Source of the DNA: Paragordius varius
Lineage: Eukaryota; Nematomorpha
DNA length: 64,000 nt
Assembly: GCA_964247055.1 (NCBI GenBank)
Contig: OZ176054.1
Coordinates: forward strand, 5,084,001-5,148,000
Direction of reading: 5' to 3'
A program made the position numbers and the translations under genes. The notes beneath the pieces were generated by a model, which saw only the letters and a program-made list of their open reading frames with translations, was not told the origin of the DNA and did no database searches. Position 1 is the first letter of the stretch, and every line of letters starts with the position of its first letter. Positions 1 to 12,396 of the stretch are shown piece after piece.

Positions 1-386
1 ACCATATAGGTCTATGGGCTACCGGTTTAAAACTGAGACGCCATACAAAAATGGCGTGGCTTTGGAGCTAATTTTCAAAAAACTTAAGAAGCGTTACGAG
101 TTCAATAAAGGCTTTAAAAATTACCCATGAAAAGGTAAATATTATAGTATAGCGCTTTTTTCCGTTAGCCCTCAATTTGGGGCCTTTACACCAGTAAAAA
201 TATATTAGTATGAATGTACCGTTTTGAAAATCTCATGAGATTATAGCTATTAAATAATGTTTCGAAATAATCCACATATATAGATCATTTTATTAACTAT
301 TTTTTAAAATAACCCCCCTAACCCTCAAGTCGGAAGGACTTCCTCGGGCTGCGTAGCAGCACGAGATTTAAGCTAGTAATATATAT
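1..386 (-). repeat. ACTAGC-family dispersed repeat, fragment cut by window edge
   Basis: Read on the minus strand, this block starts near 380 with ACTAGCTTAAATCTCGTGCT and runs leftward off the window. It shares the start motif, the CTGCTACGCAGCCCGAGGAA block and internal phrases with copies at 9608, 40650 and 59689. No coding potential is visible. The class is unknown; it could be a non-autonomous element. Confidence 0.6.
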
Positions 387-840
387 AATATGCAGTTTTG
401 TTGTAATGGCCAAGGAATAGTTTTTAATTTATTTAGAGCGCTGAAAAAAGGTATTTAGTTATCCTAAATATCTGTATTTTCAATTTTCCTACTGCTCCAA
501 AATAGGAGAACCTATTTCCAAAGTTTTTTTGAAATTAAAAAATGGACTTATTTTTTATAGGCATTGTTATATTATTTTTGGCTATATATTATTTCGTGAT
601 TGTGAAATTCGAACACACTTTAAACGGGATATGTAAGAAATTTCATTATTAATTTAGAATTTAAATACTTCATCGTATAAGTGATATATAACTATATTTT
701 TTATAGAGATAAGCTATTCTCTTTCCAAAGTAATAATATATTTAAAATCTTTATAAAATGGCTGAACCATCCTCTGCTAATGAATTCAGTTGAATATTTT
801 ATAAAAATTATCATACTCTTGTATTTATCAACATCTAAAG

Positions 841-1110
841 CAGGCTGTCTAACATAAATGGATTCGCGGGTAGCATTTTTGACTCAAAAATCCCCGCGGG
901 CCGCATTTAAAATATATAGAGGCATTTTTAAGCATAAATGCAAAATATTATAACAAATTTGTATAGTTCTTGTCGATTAGAAAGATTTATTAAATAAAAT
1001 TGTTTGAAAATATCTATTTTATTGAGGTTTTGTGGGATATTTTTGCAAATCATAGATTTCCAAATTTTTCGCTGATCGCACATGAAGTCTTGGGGGTCAC
1101 TTGTTGGTGA
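841..1110 (+). repeat. Possible decayed hAT-type MITE
   Basis: The block begins CAGGCTGTCTAACATAAATG and then has GCGGGCCGC-rich sequence, like the hAT-MITE ends at 9148 and 53382 (CAGGGGTGTCCAAC). The right end is not clear, and no target duplication could be matched. It lies downstream of the guanylyl cyclase stop codon. Confidence 0.3.
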
Positions 1111-1335
1111 TAAAGGTAAATAACACGATACTTTTAAGATGATCGTTCTAGATAGCCTTATATAATGTTAACTCTTTTACATGTAGATAAATAGGATAAG
1201 GGAACTATTATATAATTATTTTTTAGAGCGACAGTTTTACTGTCAAAATAATCGCTGGAATAGGTTATAATTGGAATTATATTTATTCTGATACCATATA
1301 TATTATCTAATTTTTACATGTGCAGTTTTTACAGA

Positions 1336-4300
1336 TTACAATATATTACAAAATTGACTTTTGATGCGTGTGAATGAGTTTGGATAACTAGTTGTGTGGG
1401 AAGTCAAAGTCGATTTACGATCCAAACATGCTGTCGAAACTGATTCGGAAGTTACCTTATTTGTCGTGTGAAGAGATTTAAAAATTGAAATGATTTTATG
1501 AGTCGGAGATATTGTTTTAGCCTTAACCTTGTTGGCGGCGTCATAAAAATTGACTTTGGAGTGTTGATCCACAGAAATTTTGGGAGGATCGGCCGAAAAA
1601 TCTAACGAATGCGGATAGGAAAATGTATTGGTTGTTTGGAAAGATTCACGGTTATCGAGCGCTGATACTAATTTGAGGGATGGATTATGTATCATGTTTG
1701 AATTTCCGGATGTAGTGGGCTTATTTTTTTTAATGTCATTGGAAATATCTGGGAAAACGATACTTTCCATACGAGTTGGATCTTCGTTATTCAAAATAAT
1801 TGTTTTATCAGAGGAATACGACATTGGTTTTATTGAAGGTGATGGTTGTGTTGTTTCAAACGAATAATTTTGGTTTTCACGCTGATTATTAAAGGTTTCC
1901 GTTGGTTCAGACAATTGCATCAAAGTTTTTCGCCTTGTTAATAATCTGTTATCATTATTAATATCATTGTCTCCGTTATTACTTTTTAGACTGGTGTCAG
2001 AATTTGTAAGATCTGAAATTTTTACTGGTACATATTTGGATGGAGTAACGCTTATGACACTTAGTAAATCTAGATTCCCTTCATTCAACAAACTCAAATT
2101 TTGTGAATTGTTTCCCACCATATCTATTAAAAAACCGGAACTTTCCGGTGTCGCTCCTTCCTGTACTTTCATTTTTCCATGTTCATTCGAAAGAATTTCA
2201 AGTTTACGCGTTTCAAATGTCGGCGAGTAATCCGGATTAGTTTTGTGAATTAGCCAATGAGTTATCATGGATCCTTTGCCCTAAAAATCATAAAATATAA
2301 CTAATATCAATTTATAATTCTTATTATAGATACTTTATCATGCTAAATATTACTGATTCAACTTTAGTTAGCCTAAACACTTTACCTTTTAAGGTAGTGT
2401 TTTTCTCCAAAGTAAGAAACGGCCAAATTAAAAATAAGCATTTTTTGCCAGGAGCTTAATCAATTTTTTTACCTTCAATATTATAAATGATTTAACCCGT
2501 TGTTTTTCTTATATAGATATAATTCCTATAAAAATATCTCTAGAAATTACATTCTAAAAGTCGCTAATATGGATATTTAATAATCATATTTATCAAAAAC
2601 AATAACTTTCATATTTTACAACTTTAAAGCTCTGGAATATATAAAAATCCAATAATTACTTATTTTCATATGTAAAATAAAAAGTAATGGCGTTTCAATG
2701 TGATATCCAATTTTGTATGTACAAACAAAAATAAAATATAGCGTTTAAAATCTCCTTTTTTTCTTTTTATAATAAAGGGTAGAAAACAAATATATCAGGC
2801 CTTATGAAAGCTTTAACACTCGCCCACCCAGGACTGAAAATGATGATAGAAATGTTCCAAAATTCGGGATTCGACCCTGGCCTGCCACACGCAAAATGCT
2901 TGAGTCTATTGTCATATATACTATACCACGCTTTCTAATTGAGAACAAAATTTCCTTAAATAAAATAGGATGAAAAACGTCATATTAACTAAACCAAAAG
3001 AAATACGTTTAACAGCTGATTTTATATCATTAAGTGATTTAAATGTTAAATTCATATGGAAAAAAATATTAAACGTTGAAATTTATGTTTAAATAATGTA
3101 TCTATTGTACATCGAAATAACCGAAAAAGATTCGGACAAAATCTATAAGAAAAAATATTATTTATTGGATAATTGTAGGGATGTCAATGCACAAAAATAT
3201 ATTAAGTATGTGAGTGGATATACCTTTATTTCCATAAGACCACGCCTTTCAATTTTATAGGGATAATCCTCTAATTCTCTTTTGGTACTATCACTAATAT
3301 GAATCTTAAGTGGCTATATAAAAATATATATTAAGTATATAATTTAAACAAACTAAATGCGCGATTAAAAATATCTTACATATAATTCAAAATTAATAAA
3401 TTATAATTTTACCAATCCTGATGATTGCATACGAGAAGCTGTGTTTACAGTATCTCCAAACAAACAATACCTTGGCATTTTAACTCCAACGACACCGGCT
3501 ACCACAGGGCCTGAATGCATTCCTAATTACATTTTGTTATAAATCTAAATTAACAATTATATTTTAAAATATTTGGTTTGTTTCCATTAAGTTAATGAGC
3601 CTACCATTATTGAGATATATCCAAATAGCTTTAAATGTATGCAATTAAATTAATTAATAATGAGAGTTATATACCAAGTCGTATTTGCAGTTCTGAACCC
3701 GTATATGGATCAATCAAATTTTTGGATTTTTCAATAATATCTAAGGCTGCATCGGCCAAAAATTGAGCATGATATTGTGCTGGGATAGGAGCACCAGAAA
3801 CCATCATATAAGCATCTGCAATAGTTTCGACCTACAGCAAAAATTATTTTATATGGACAAAACGTAAAATATAAAGACAAATAAAATTTTGTAAACGAAA
3901 GACAACCATACTTTTTTAACCTTCATTTTTTTACATATACCTCATTGGTTAAAATGAAAAGTATAATATAGAGATGTATATTAGTAATACAAATTATATA
4001 TTCTACATAGGTTATTCCGTTTCGTATGTATAGTTTAAATTTTTACTCTATATAACCCAATTGAACTGTGTAATTCTTTATAAAACCAAATCACGTTTCG
4101 TAATATATGATAGTGTAGGAACAATAAACTGTATTTTTAAAACAAAAGATATGATAAAGGGGTGATTAAAATACATTTTAATGTCTTAGATTGAATTTTA
4201 CCATTGATTTTTTGTATACTAATTTTATAGTTTTCGCACGTTTTGTCAACTAACCATTATCGAAATTTGTCAAAATTTTGCGATACATTCTGCTGGCAAC

Positions 4301-7300
4301 TTTAACAATCTTCGCGCTTTGATACTTTTTAAATTGGAATATTTTAAATATAAATAGTTAAAGAATTTAGGATTACCTTATAGACAGAGTTTTTTTCTTC
4401 GACGATTTTGTCAAAGGTTTGATACATATTGTTTAAAAGTGTCACCACATCCATAGGTGATATTTGCTTACATATTTGATTGAAATTTGCTATTTCGCTG
4501 AACAAGATCGTAACTGATTCAAAAATCTAAAAACAATCATCAAATTTGCTATTTCGCTGAACAAAATCGTAACTGATTCAAAAATCTTAAAACAATCATC
4601 AAATTTGTAATATGCTATAAAGAGAAAAAATTATGATAGGACTCAAGTTTATATTATATTACTCCCTTATCCCCGTTATTGAGGAAAAAAAGTTTTTTTT
4701 TGCTTTATAAAAATTTAAAAAAAATCGGAAAACTTCACACGTATCTACTGCAGGTTCGCCTTTTCTTAATCGATCAGCCACGGCACGTGGTATCATTTGA
4801 TACAGGAGTTGAACTGTTTTTTGCATTTCCTCATTCAATTGTTTCATATTACTCGATATTTTCTTGCTTTTCAGTTGTTCCTGCCGTAACGTACAAAAAC
4901 CACGATTTTAATTTTGATTACAACATATTTAATATGTATTGAAATTAAGTTTAAAAAAATATGATAACCATATCTACGGCAGCTTTAAGATCCGGATTTT
5001 GTTGAATCCCAGCCAGCAGCACGTCTCTTGAACAGTCGTGCATACTTAAATCATTGATGAAAATACCAAATTTTGTTAAATCATCTAATTCTGACATCCT
5101 ATCATCCCATGTCATAGTAGTTAAATTCAGCGTAGACATACAAATTAAAAATTGTATTAGATAAAACTTACACAGGTGACCCAATAAAGTTGAGGTATTT
5201 CGATTTTTCGATGTAATCCATTTGTCCCTTGAGGTGAATGGATTGGATATTTTGTTCTGTGGCTAAATACATTTTTTGTCCAATTTAATTAAATATATAT
5301 TTATCAAACAAAATGTCGAGCTTACCTATATTATCTACCATCTCTTCCATTTCTGTCATTTGTATTATGGAAGTAATTTCAAACATGTTATTTCTGTGGT
5401 TTATGATCTAGTAAAATATAATAAGTTTTAGGATAAATTTGGATGCTAACCAGTGATAAATTTGAATGGTTCGATAGGTTAGAAAATAAACAGAATTTGT
5501 AAAGAAAAAGCGTCAATTTTAATACAAGCGGCATTTTACCCAAATTTTTATAATTTAATTAATTAATTTAGGGGAAACTAAAGTTAAACTTGCCTTTCAA
5601 AAAATAAGAAACAGCATTGTTTATAAATTATTGTTTTTTTTTGATAACCCTATCCCTATTTTTCCCATCATAAATTTTCAGAAAGTGTGTTCGCCCTTTT
5701 ATTAGTCAATTGTTTAATTCAGACTTTTATTATCATAAAATACCATTTATGAGAGTATTAAATCGTTAATATTAAAAATAAATATTTTTCATTTATAATT
5801 AGTCATTAAGTTTTGCCTGGTCAAAAATGTGACTATTCGGACGGCTAATAATAAAACAAGATCTCATACATTCAATCAATACTAATAAATGTTATATATA
5901 ACCAATTAGCATTTTCGTATATATTCACAAATTAGATATTGAATACTTTGCAACTAGACTTAAATCAATCCAATCCCCATAGAATAATTTTTTGGTTTAT
6001 AATTTTTGGAGAAATGTTACTTTTATAAATGCCACTATAAAAATTGTTGTATACCTTAAGAATGGTCTAGAGCCAGGCTTTTTGGGTAGATGAGCCGTCC
6101 CAAATGCTTTTAGTTTTTAAATATCTTACGGCTCAAAAGTTAAGATGAGATAATTTCAAAACTTAAATAGGAATAAGAAATTGTGAATTATACAAAGTGT
6201 GTTATGACCACGTTTATATGGATAAATTGGGCGCCATATTGACTCATTTGGCCCCAAAACATTGTAATGCATGAAAAACGAATGAAAACTATTGGTATAT
6301 AAATATATGATCAACAACTTTTAAAAGTAATTCTTAAAAAATACTAACAACCTAACCTTGGACCATGTAAATTCTATCGGAGGTTTAAGAATGGTAAATA
6401 TTTCGTCTGCATTTTGACCTACGACATCTGGAATAATTGCCACTAAAGCTGAACCAGCGCTAATCACAGTTAATCCGGCATCAATTACAAGATGAAAGGG
6501 AAAAACATCAAAATAAACTGAGGTGTCAACGATCAATGCATGTTTTTCATGCCTTGAGGGGTTATCGAATGAAACTAAGTAATCGCTGGTGCTTTCAATT
6601 AAAGTGTTGGCAAGGCCATCATTTTCAATAGTATTATCTATTTCTTCAACGACGTTACTGGATGTCGTCGCATCATTTTTTATTTGTTTTGCCATGCTTG
6701 ATGATTGTGTTTTAACACTATGGGATTTATTTTGCAAATTTTTTTGTTCGCGTTTAGAATATAAATTACTCATAGTATCGCTGTTAATTGCTTTCAATGG
6801 AAGGGCTGCGGAATTAGTTAAGGAAAATGTATTATTATCAAAATACAGTCTATAAATAACTGTGTAGGAATCCTTTGAAGCAAATTCTTTGACAGTTGTC
6901 ATCCCGATATCTAATTTATAGAATATTTGTCCAACTTTCTGAATTTGGCCGCGAACATAATGCGAGTAACCCCTTCGTTTACTTTTGTATATAAGAGTTA
7001 GTCCTTCTCGCGTCTCTTCAGAAACGCCAAATGAAGGTGCTTTAAGTCTCGGATAACTAAATCTCAGGTATTCATGCAGGTTATCCAGTCCTACTAAGAA
7101 ATCACGCATTTTTCGACCCAGAACACACAATATCTTTTCGTATCCATAATGGCTTAAGAATGTCACGAAATATACACCGAATTCTTCCATCAATGTATCA
7201 CGGTTTTGACCGGTTATCTCTTCTGTGGCTTTTGCCAACCGAAGTATTAAAGTTTCCGAATAAATTTTATGGATGGAGAAACTTCTATGTTGCAAACCTG

Positions 7301-7385
7301 CTCTCACAATTATCCGATCCCAAACAGATTCTCCAAATTTTAGTTTTAGGTGCTCAGCGATGCTTTCCAATAACAGTCCATACAT
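1336..7385 (-). CDS. Atypical soluble guanylyl cyclase, Gyc88E type
   Basis: A cytosolic heme guanylyl cyclase making cGMP from GTP. Ten exons, in order: 7385-6357, 5407-5326, 5262-5172, 5098-4969, 4880-4734, 4526-4377, 3831-3675, 3522-3413, 3313-3224 and 2280-1336. All phases agree, giving 976 residues. The start is the MYGLLLES methionine at 7385, which matches the family; an upstream in-frame ATG adds 31 unrelated residues. H-NOX covers about 1-180, with proximal heme His104 and the YxSxR motif at 133-137. A PAS-like H-NOXA region, a coiled linker (about 455-490) and the cyclase domain (about 494-667) follow. Metal-binding Asp549 (ETIADAY) and guanine-specifying Cys615 ([10 protein letters not shown]) are kept, but the first metal Asp is Glu504 (LFSEI). 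A low-complexity tail of about 310 residues follows GKGSMITHW. Family knowledge: Gyc88E-type cyclases can respond to oxygen. An AATAAA lies near 1281. Confidence 0.93.
2790..2940 (-). repeat. tRNA-derived SINE-like sequence in the cyclase last intron
   Basis: On the minus strand a pol III A-box-like TGGTATAGTATA (2928-2917) is followed 51 bp later by a B-box-like GGGTCGAATCC (2877-2867), close to the tRNA arrangement. A tail with the phrase CAGTCCTGGGTGGGCGAGTG continues to about 2790. The acceptor stem does not pair, so this is a SINE head or tRNA fossil and not a working tRNA. It lies in the intron between the exons ending at 3224 and starting at 2280. Confidence 0.5.
4483..4611 (-). repeat. 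59-bp tandem duplication spanning a splice acceptor
   Basis: The unit at 4483-4541 is repeated at 4542-4600 with only a few differences, and a third partial start follows at 4601. On the minus strand the unit holds the 3' splice site and first coding bases of cyclase exon 6, so two AG acceptors stand before near-identical coding sequence. Using the outer acceptor would add 59 nt (not a multiple of three) and shift the frame before the catalytic domain. Confidence 0.9.
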
Positions 7386-9607
7386 ATTTACAGTAAGATG
7401 TGTAGTTTTATTATAATACCATACTATAATGATGGAGAGAACATTGATTAAAGAAAAGGAATAAAAGCATTGTGACAATACATTATCTTGTTCACACTAA
7501 CAATAACTGTCAAAATTAATTTACTTATTTTAAAAAATTTTTAAATATTACTAAATTATAATTTTGCATTGACCTTAATTCCTTTTACAATTGGATTTAT
7601 ATAATCTCATCTGCACCACAAATTCTATTTCAAAAAACCTATTTTCAAGTTTTAAATTAATATTTTCCATAAACTTAATTAATTTTAATATTCAAATATT
7701 TAATATATATTCATGAGGTATTAATAAATTTTGAAAAAGAAATAATTTACATTAGATAAAATTACCAACACATATTCATAGTAAGACCTACCTGTAATAC
7801 AAAAATTAGCTACTTGTTATTTTAAAACCTTTTCTTTAATAAGGGAAAGTGTGAAAACTTAGTTTTTGACCTTGAATTTGAAAGAATGTTTTGGTGTGCT
7901 CTATACAATAAAATTAAATGTGTAATTTATAGCATGACAAATAATATATTAAATATATTACTAAAAAGGTTGGATGGCTAATACCAAAAGTGGGTTTAAT
8001 TTCGACTTCATTTTCATTTTTATAGAGAATAATTTAATGTCAAAAATTAATATATAAATTTTTGCACAAAACCGCATAGCATATTTATATAAATTAATTA
8101 TTATTTGGGATAGACAGTTTATTTAGGACATATATTTTTTTAATCAAACCAATTAAAACATCGCGAGCCTTATTTTTAACTTATAAACGGCTAATTATCA
8201 AATATTTTATTAGGTTTCAAACACCTTTAAAATCCAAATATAATATAAAAAAAATTTAATTCGTTGCAAAGTGGATAACCTATTTTGAGAATTTGTTAAA
8301 AAATTATGAATTTTAATAAGAAATTTTCCGGGTCGCATATTGGACACCGCTGCTCTGGTTTAAGGTTAAAAATATTAAGAGTGTTAATTAATCATTTCAC
8401 ATAAATTGACTAAATCCAAATTTATAATAGTTATGTGAAATGTTTTTATGCCACAAACGGATAAAAAACTTTTTCAGCCAGAATCTTTCATATACCTATA
8501 ACGAAAATTATAGAAATTTCATTCCAGGGTATTTAAATTTAAGTAATAAAATATTATAATTAATGGATGCTTTTTATATGTTAAATTTTTAAAGCTTATG
8601 AAGTTCGATGAAAACAGCTGTCAGTTTTTCAGTTTGGACTTTTTTGTGCATAATGTCAAAAAGTCTCCAGGATAATATCTTGATAAAGGCAAAACACTTT
8701 AAAGCAAATTGTTAATATATTATAAAACACAAAAATGTGAAACAATTTAATAATTTATATTACAAATGGATAGACTTTTTAAATTAACCTAACAATGCCG
8801 AGATTACGCGATAACAACTTTAAATAAAGGCTGTATTGACATCAAAATATATTATTTTGAGAAAATACACTCTTAAAATTATATTATTGCAAAACGTATC
8901 TCATGATATTTTCAAGCATGGATACGATATATACTTTTTTTCTTTATAGAATTCTACAGAAGTTTCTATCATTTTACAATATTAATAAAAAGTTTCGTTT
9001 GTTAACTCAATTTAGCTATGAATATTATCATATAAGACGTTTCTTACATTTGCAATGGAATTTTATTAAAATCTAACTTCCAGCTGCATTTTTATATAGG
9101 AAAAGAGTCTATCATGAAAGTGTTTCTACATTGTTTATGCTTTGAAACAGGAGTGTCCAACACAAATAGATCGGGCCGCATTCGATATTAGCATTTATAA
9201 ATAATTTATTTTATTCAAACATAAGACTGTAAACACAATATAGCAATTTGTTTTATCCAGTTCATGGCAATTCGGTAAATTAATTTAAATATTGTATGAC
9301 AAATAATTTATTTTATTAAGAGTTTGTAGCATACCTTGCAAATTATGGACTTCCAATAGCCGCACACAAAGTATCGGATGGCTTCGTGCTGAACATACTT
9401 GCTTAAAAATATGATAAATAACAAATTTTAGAAAACCTAAAACCAAAAGCCCCAAAATAATCTTGATGTATACCAATTTTTAAGAGTATCCTCAAGCATT
9501 AAGAGTGTCCTTAAATACTCCAAATTGGTCTTTGAACATTTTAAGTTTGGATTTAACCATAATTTTTGCATTCTTTTATTTTTAATTTTTTAACTTATTT
9601 TTTTATT
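7386..9607. other. AT-rich intergenic region, no gene seen
   Basis: No exon-like or conserved reading frame is apparent. A hAT-like end (GGTCGCATATTGGACACCGCTGCTCTG) sits near 8331-8357, and a second hAT-like relic starts at 9148. The cyclase promoter must lie at the left edge, but no clear core element is visible. Confidence 0.5.
9148..9410 (+). repeat. Decayed hAT-type MITE
   Basis: It starts CAGGAGTGTCCAACACAAAT and then GGGCCGC, matching the termini of the clearer hAT MITE at 53382-53700. Its right part (about 9330-9410) resembles 1045-1110 of the copy at 841. The right terminus is eroded and no duplication was found. Confidence 0.4.
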
Positions 9608-10262
9608 ACTAGCGTAAATCTCGTGCTGCTACGCAGCCCGAGGAAGTCCTTTGGACTTCTGGGGAGGGGGGGTTCGAATGGATTTGAATGGGTCTACCGG
9701 TTTTCCGGTAGCAGATCACAAAGTTACATGAGAAATCAGTTTTTAGCGGGTAGCTCCTTACCCAGCAGCTATAATCAAAGAAACGCCTGACTAAAATTTT
9801 TTCCTTTTAACGGGGAATACGTGGAATCCATATTAAATTTTTACGGTCTCATACCTAGGGCGAAAAATAGATTTAAAAAATTATTTTTGTGGACTGTTTT
9901 TTGAAAAAAATGGCATTTTACGGGGATAGCGGGTAAAAAGAGGGCCTAAATCAAAAATGTGACTCGACTATGTTCGGCGCAATCGAAAATAAGTAAACAA
10001 AAATCATATTTGAAATTGAATGTTCCAACACGTTCTCCGGAAAATTGTCTCAAAGACACGATTTTTGTGGACTTCAGTTTTCAAAAAAAACCGTTTTTCA
10101 CACGGGGTGGGCCCGAACTGGGGGTCTATATCAAAAAAAGGGCGAAGCTATTGTCGGGGCATTCATTACTGATTATATTTTTTCGAAGTTTGGATTTGAA
10201 TGGGTCTACCGTTTTTCCTGTACCAGATCACAAAGCCAGCATTTTCCATTTTTATAAATATA
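9608..10262 (+). repeat. ACTAGC-family dispersed repeat, copy 2
   Basis: Begins ACTAGCGTAAATCTCGTGCT and ends in TTTTTATAAATATATAGAT. It shares long stretches with 40650-41512 and 59689-60823, including GGTCTACCGGTTTTCCGG, CCTTACCCAGCAGC and ACACGATTTTTGTGGACTTC. It is shorter than the two later copies. Open frames inside it are not conserved between copies, so it is probably non-coding. Confidence 0.7.
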
Positions 10263-10612
10263 TAGATTATATATTTCAATTAAAATCAATATTTTTCATT
10301 CATTTTTTTTATTGCGAAATAATTTTTATATTGAACAATAAATGTTTTAACGAAAAATTGTAATTAACTAAAAGCTTTTATATTTTTACCCGTCTAAATT
10401 TTGTTAATATATAAATATCTTTTATTTAATTTCCATTTTTAAAATAAGAGTCTATTCAAATCGCAACTACAAATTGATTTGTAGCGAACTGCTGCTGATG
10501 TCAACACAATTCTAAAATATTTATGATATCGTAAAAAAGAAATGCAGCATATTTTTCAAAAAAATTGTAAATGCTCCTTTCCTAAAGTTATATTTTTTGC
10601 AATAGCATTTAA

Positions 10613-11723
10613 TTAACTTTGCAAGATAGTTAAATCCCCCAGGTCTGTTTAAAATTGAATTCTTTTAAAAATATTAGAGGAATTGAAACCATGGCAAAAT
10701 TTTACATTATATAACATTAATAAACCTAAATATGTAAAAAATTTTATTAAAAAATACTTGATATTACTTATTTTAAGCTAAAACCGAAAAAAAATTTAAT
10801 AAAGCGACATGTGTACAATGGTAAAATTAAAAAATAATACAAAATAAAGCGCTTTTCTATTTCTACCAATGTTAGATGTATTTAAATAAAAAAATTATTT
10901 TACCCTTAACACTTTGATTTTAGTTTGGGGTATCTAAATGCCCCAGACTAAATTTGAGTTGGGATTTTTAAAAAAAACTACTGAAGGAAACGGTGCCAAT
11001 TTAAATTTATGCTTCTATCCTAATAAAAATAATGTAATTTTGCCAAAATATCTAAATAAAATTTTGTTTTGAAAAAAAAGTTCCATGTCAAACTACTTCG
11101 ACGCTATTTTTATTTAAATTTTTTTTTGCAAAATATCGTCTTATTTTAAGGGTAGATTAAAGCCTATATTTCATTTAAATTACATCTAACATTGATAGAA
11201 ATATAAAAAGCGGTTTATTTTGTAATTTTTTAACATTACACACTGTCTCGTTGACTAAACCTTTACCTTTCGGTTTCAGCTTAAAATAAATAATAACAAG
11301 TATTTCGAATAAAATTTTTTATATATTTCGGTTTATTAATGTTATATAAGTGCAAAATTGTGCCATGGTTTTGATTCCTTCCATATTTTTTAAAAATTTA
11401 ATTTTGAACAGGCCTGGGGTATTTAACTACCCCAATTTGAATCGAAGGATTAAAATGAATATGTTGTATCCAAGTGTTAAAATTAAATATAGACGATATT
11501 TTGCAAAAATTTTGTAAAATAAAAATAGCGTCGAAGTAATTTGAGTTGGAACTTTTTTTCAAAACAAAATTTAATTTAGATATTTTGGCGTATAAATATA
11601 TATATATATATATATATAATTTTTATTAGGATAGAAGCATAAATTTAAATTAGGCGTTTCCTTCAGTAGTTTTTTTAAAAATCCTAACTTATTTAGGTAC
11701 CTTAATTTGAATCAAAGTGTTAA
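10613..11723 (-). mobile_element. TTAA-target MITE, outer copy interrupted by another copy
   Basis: This copy is in the orientation with the CCCCAGGCCTG-type end on the left (degenerate here) and GAATCAAAGTGTTAA on the right. Its interior is split at 10906 by a second copy of the same family; the element resumes after 11480 and runs to the TTAA at 11720-11723. The family is about 550-590 bp with ends TTAACACTTGGAT/TTAACACTTCGAT and subterminal GGGGTAT...ATACCCC palindromes. TTAA targeting suggests piggyBac-type mobilisation; no transposase is encoded. Confidence 0.7.
10906..11480 (+). mobile_element. TTAA-target MITE nested inside a sister copy
   Basis: Bounded by TTAA at 10906-10909 and 11477-11480. 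Uninterrupted copies (for example near 21313) read TTTTACCCTTAAAATTAAAT across this point, so the host copy supplies an empty site and shows that TTAA was duplicated on insertion. The left end reads TTAACACTTTGATTT and the right end TATCCAAGTGTTAA. Confidence 0.85.
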
Positions 11724-11910
11724 AATAAGTGATATCATTTTTGAATAAAATTTTTATATATTTCAGTTTATTAATTTTATATAAGTGCAAATTTTGCCAT
11801 GGTTTAGATTCTTTCCATATTTAAAGAATTAAATTTTAAACAGGCCTGGGGTGTCCAACTATTCTAAATTGAATCGAAGGACTGAAAAATGTGTTGTATC
11901 CAAGTGTTAA
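11720..11910 (+). mobile_element. TTAA-target MITE, right-hand part only
   Basis: Sequence after the outer copy matches the second half of the family (AATAAGTGATATCATTTTTG onward) and ends TATCCAAGTGTTAA at 11910. In intact copies this point is preceded by TAGCTTAA, so the outer copy probably inserted at that internal TTAA, with the left half of this copy since lost. Confidence 0.65.
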
Positions 11911-12396
11911 TAGGCAATTTGAGTTTTGATGAAAGGATGGTAGCTATGAAAGCGTAACAGAGGCCATATTGACATGCAATTTGTTGCCAACTAGGCCCAC
12001 TACTGTTATTGAAGAACTAATTTGTTCAAAGGTTATTTAAATATTATCAAGTTTCGCGAGAGCAGAAAAATTTAAAAATATGAGAGTCTCTCTGTTATTA
12101 TAGTTTGAAACCGAAAATCCTGACTTTCTTATAAATTTAATTTTTAACAAAATGTTAATGACCAGTTTTATGATATTTTGGAGCTATGTGATATTTTATA
12201 AAATTATAATAGATGGTGTTGAATATATAAACCTCGGAATTTCATTTAAAAAAAATTTTGTATTCAAATAAGGCATAGTATATATTTTTCACATATTTAC
12301 TTTTTTGAACACAACAAGTGATATTATCTAGAGATGATATATATTTTGCCGAAGATGTTTAGGCTGAAATCCCTTTATACCGTTTTCATCATGCTT
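11911..12396. other. AT-rich spacer between MITEs
   Basis: About 490 bp of unique-looking AT-rich DNA. No open frame, RNA gene or repeat was recognised. Confidence 0.5.

Noticed and set aside
1628-2230. Two plus-strand open frames opposite the cyclase last exon
   Set aside because: They are antisense shadows of a conserved coding exon; no independent motifs.
2860-2935. Functional tRNA gene
   Set aside because: A and B boxes are present but the acceptor and anticodon stems do not pair; a SINE or tRNA relic fits better.
841-8357. A single hAT element carrying the whole guanylyl cyclase gene between the CAGGCTGTCTAAC end at 841 and the TTGGACACC..CTG end near 8350
   Set aside because: The ends are diverged, no matching 8-bp duplication was found, and similar solitary ends occur elsewhere; separate MITE relics are simpler.
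9566-10363. Open frames of 70-134 residues in the ACTAGC repeat
   Set aside because: They are not preserved in the copies at 40650 and 59689, so not selected as protein.
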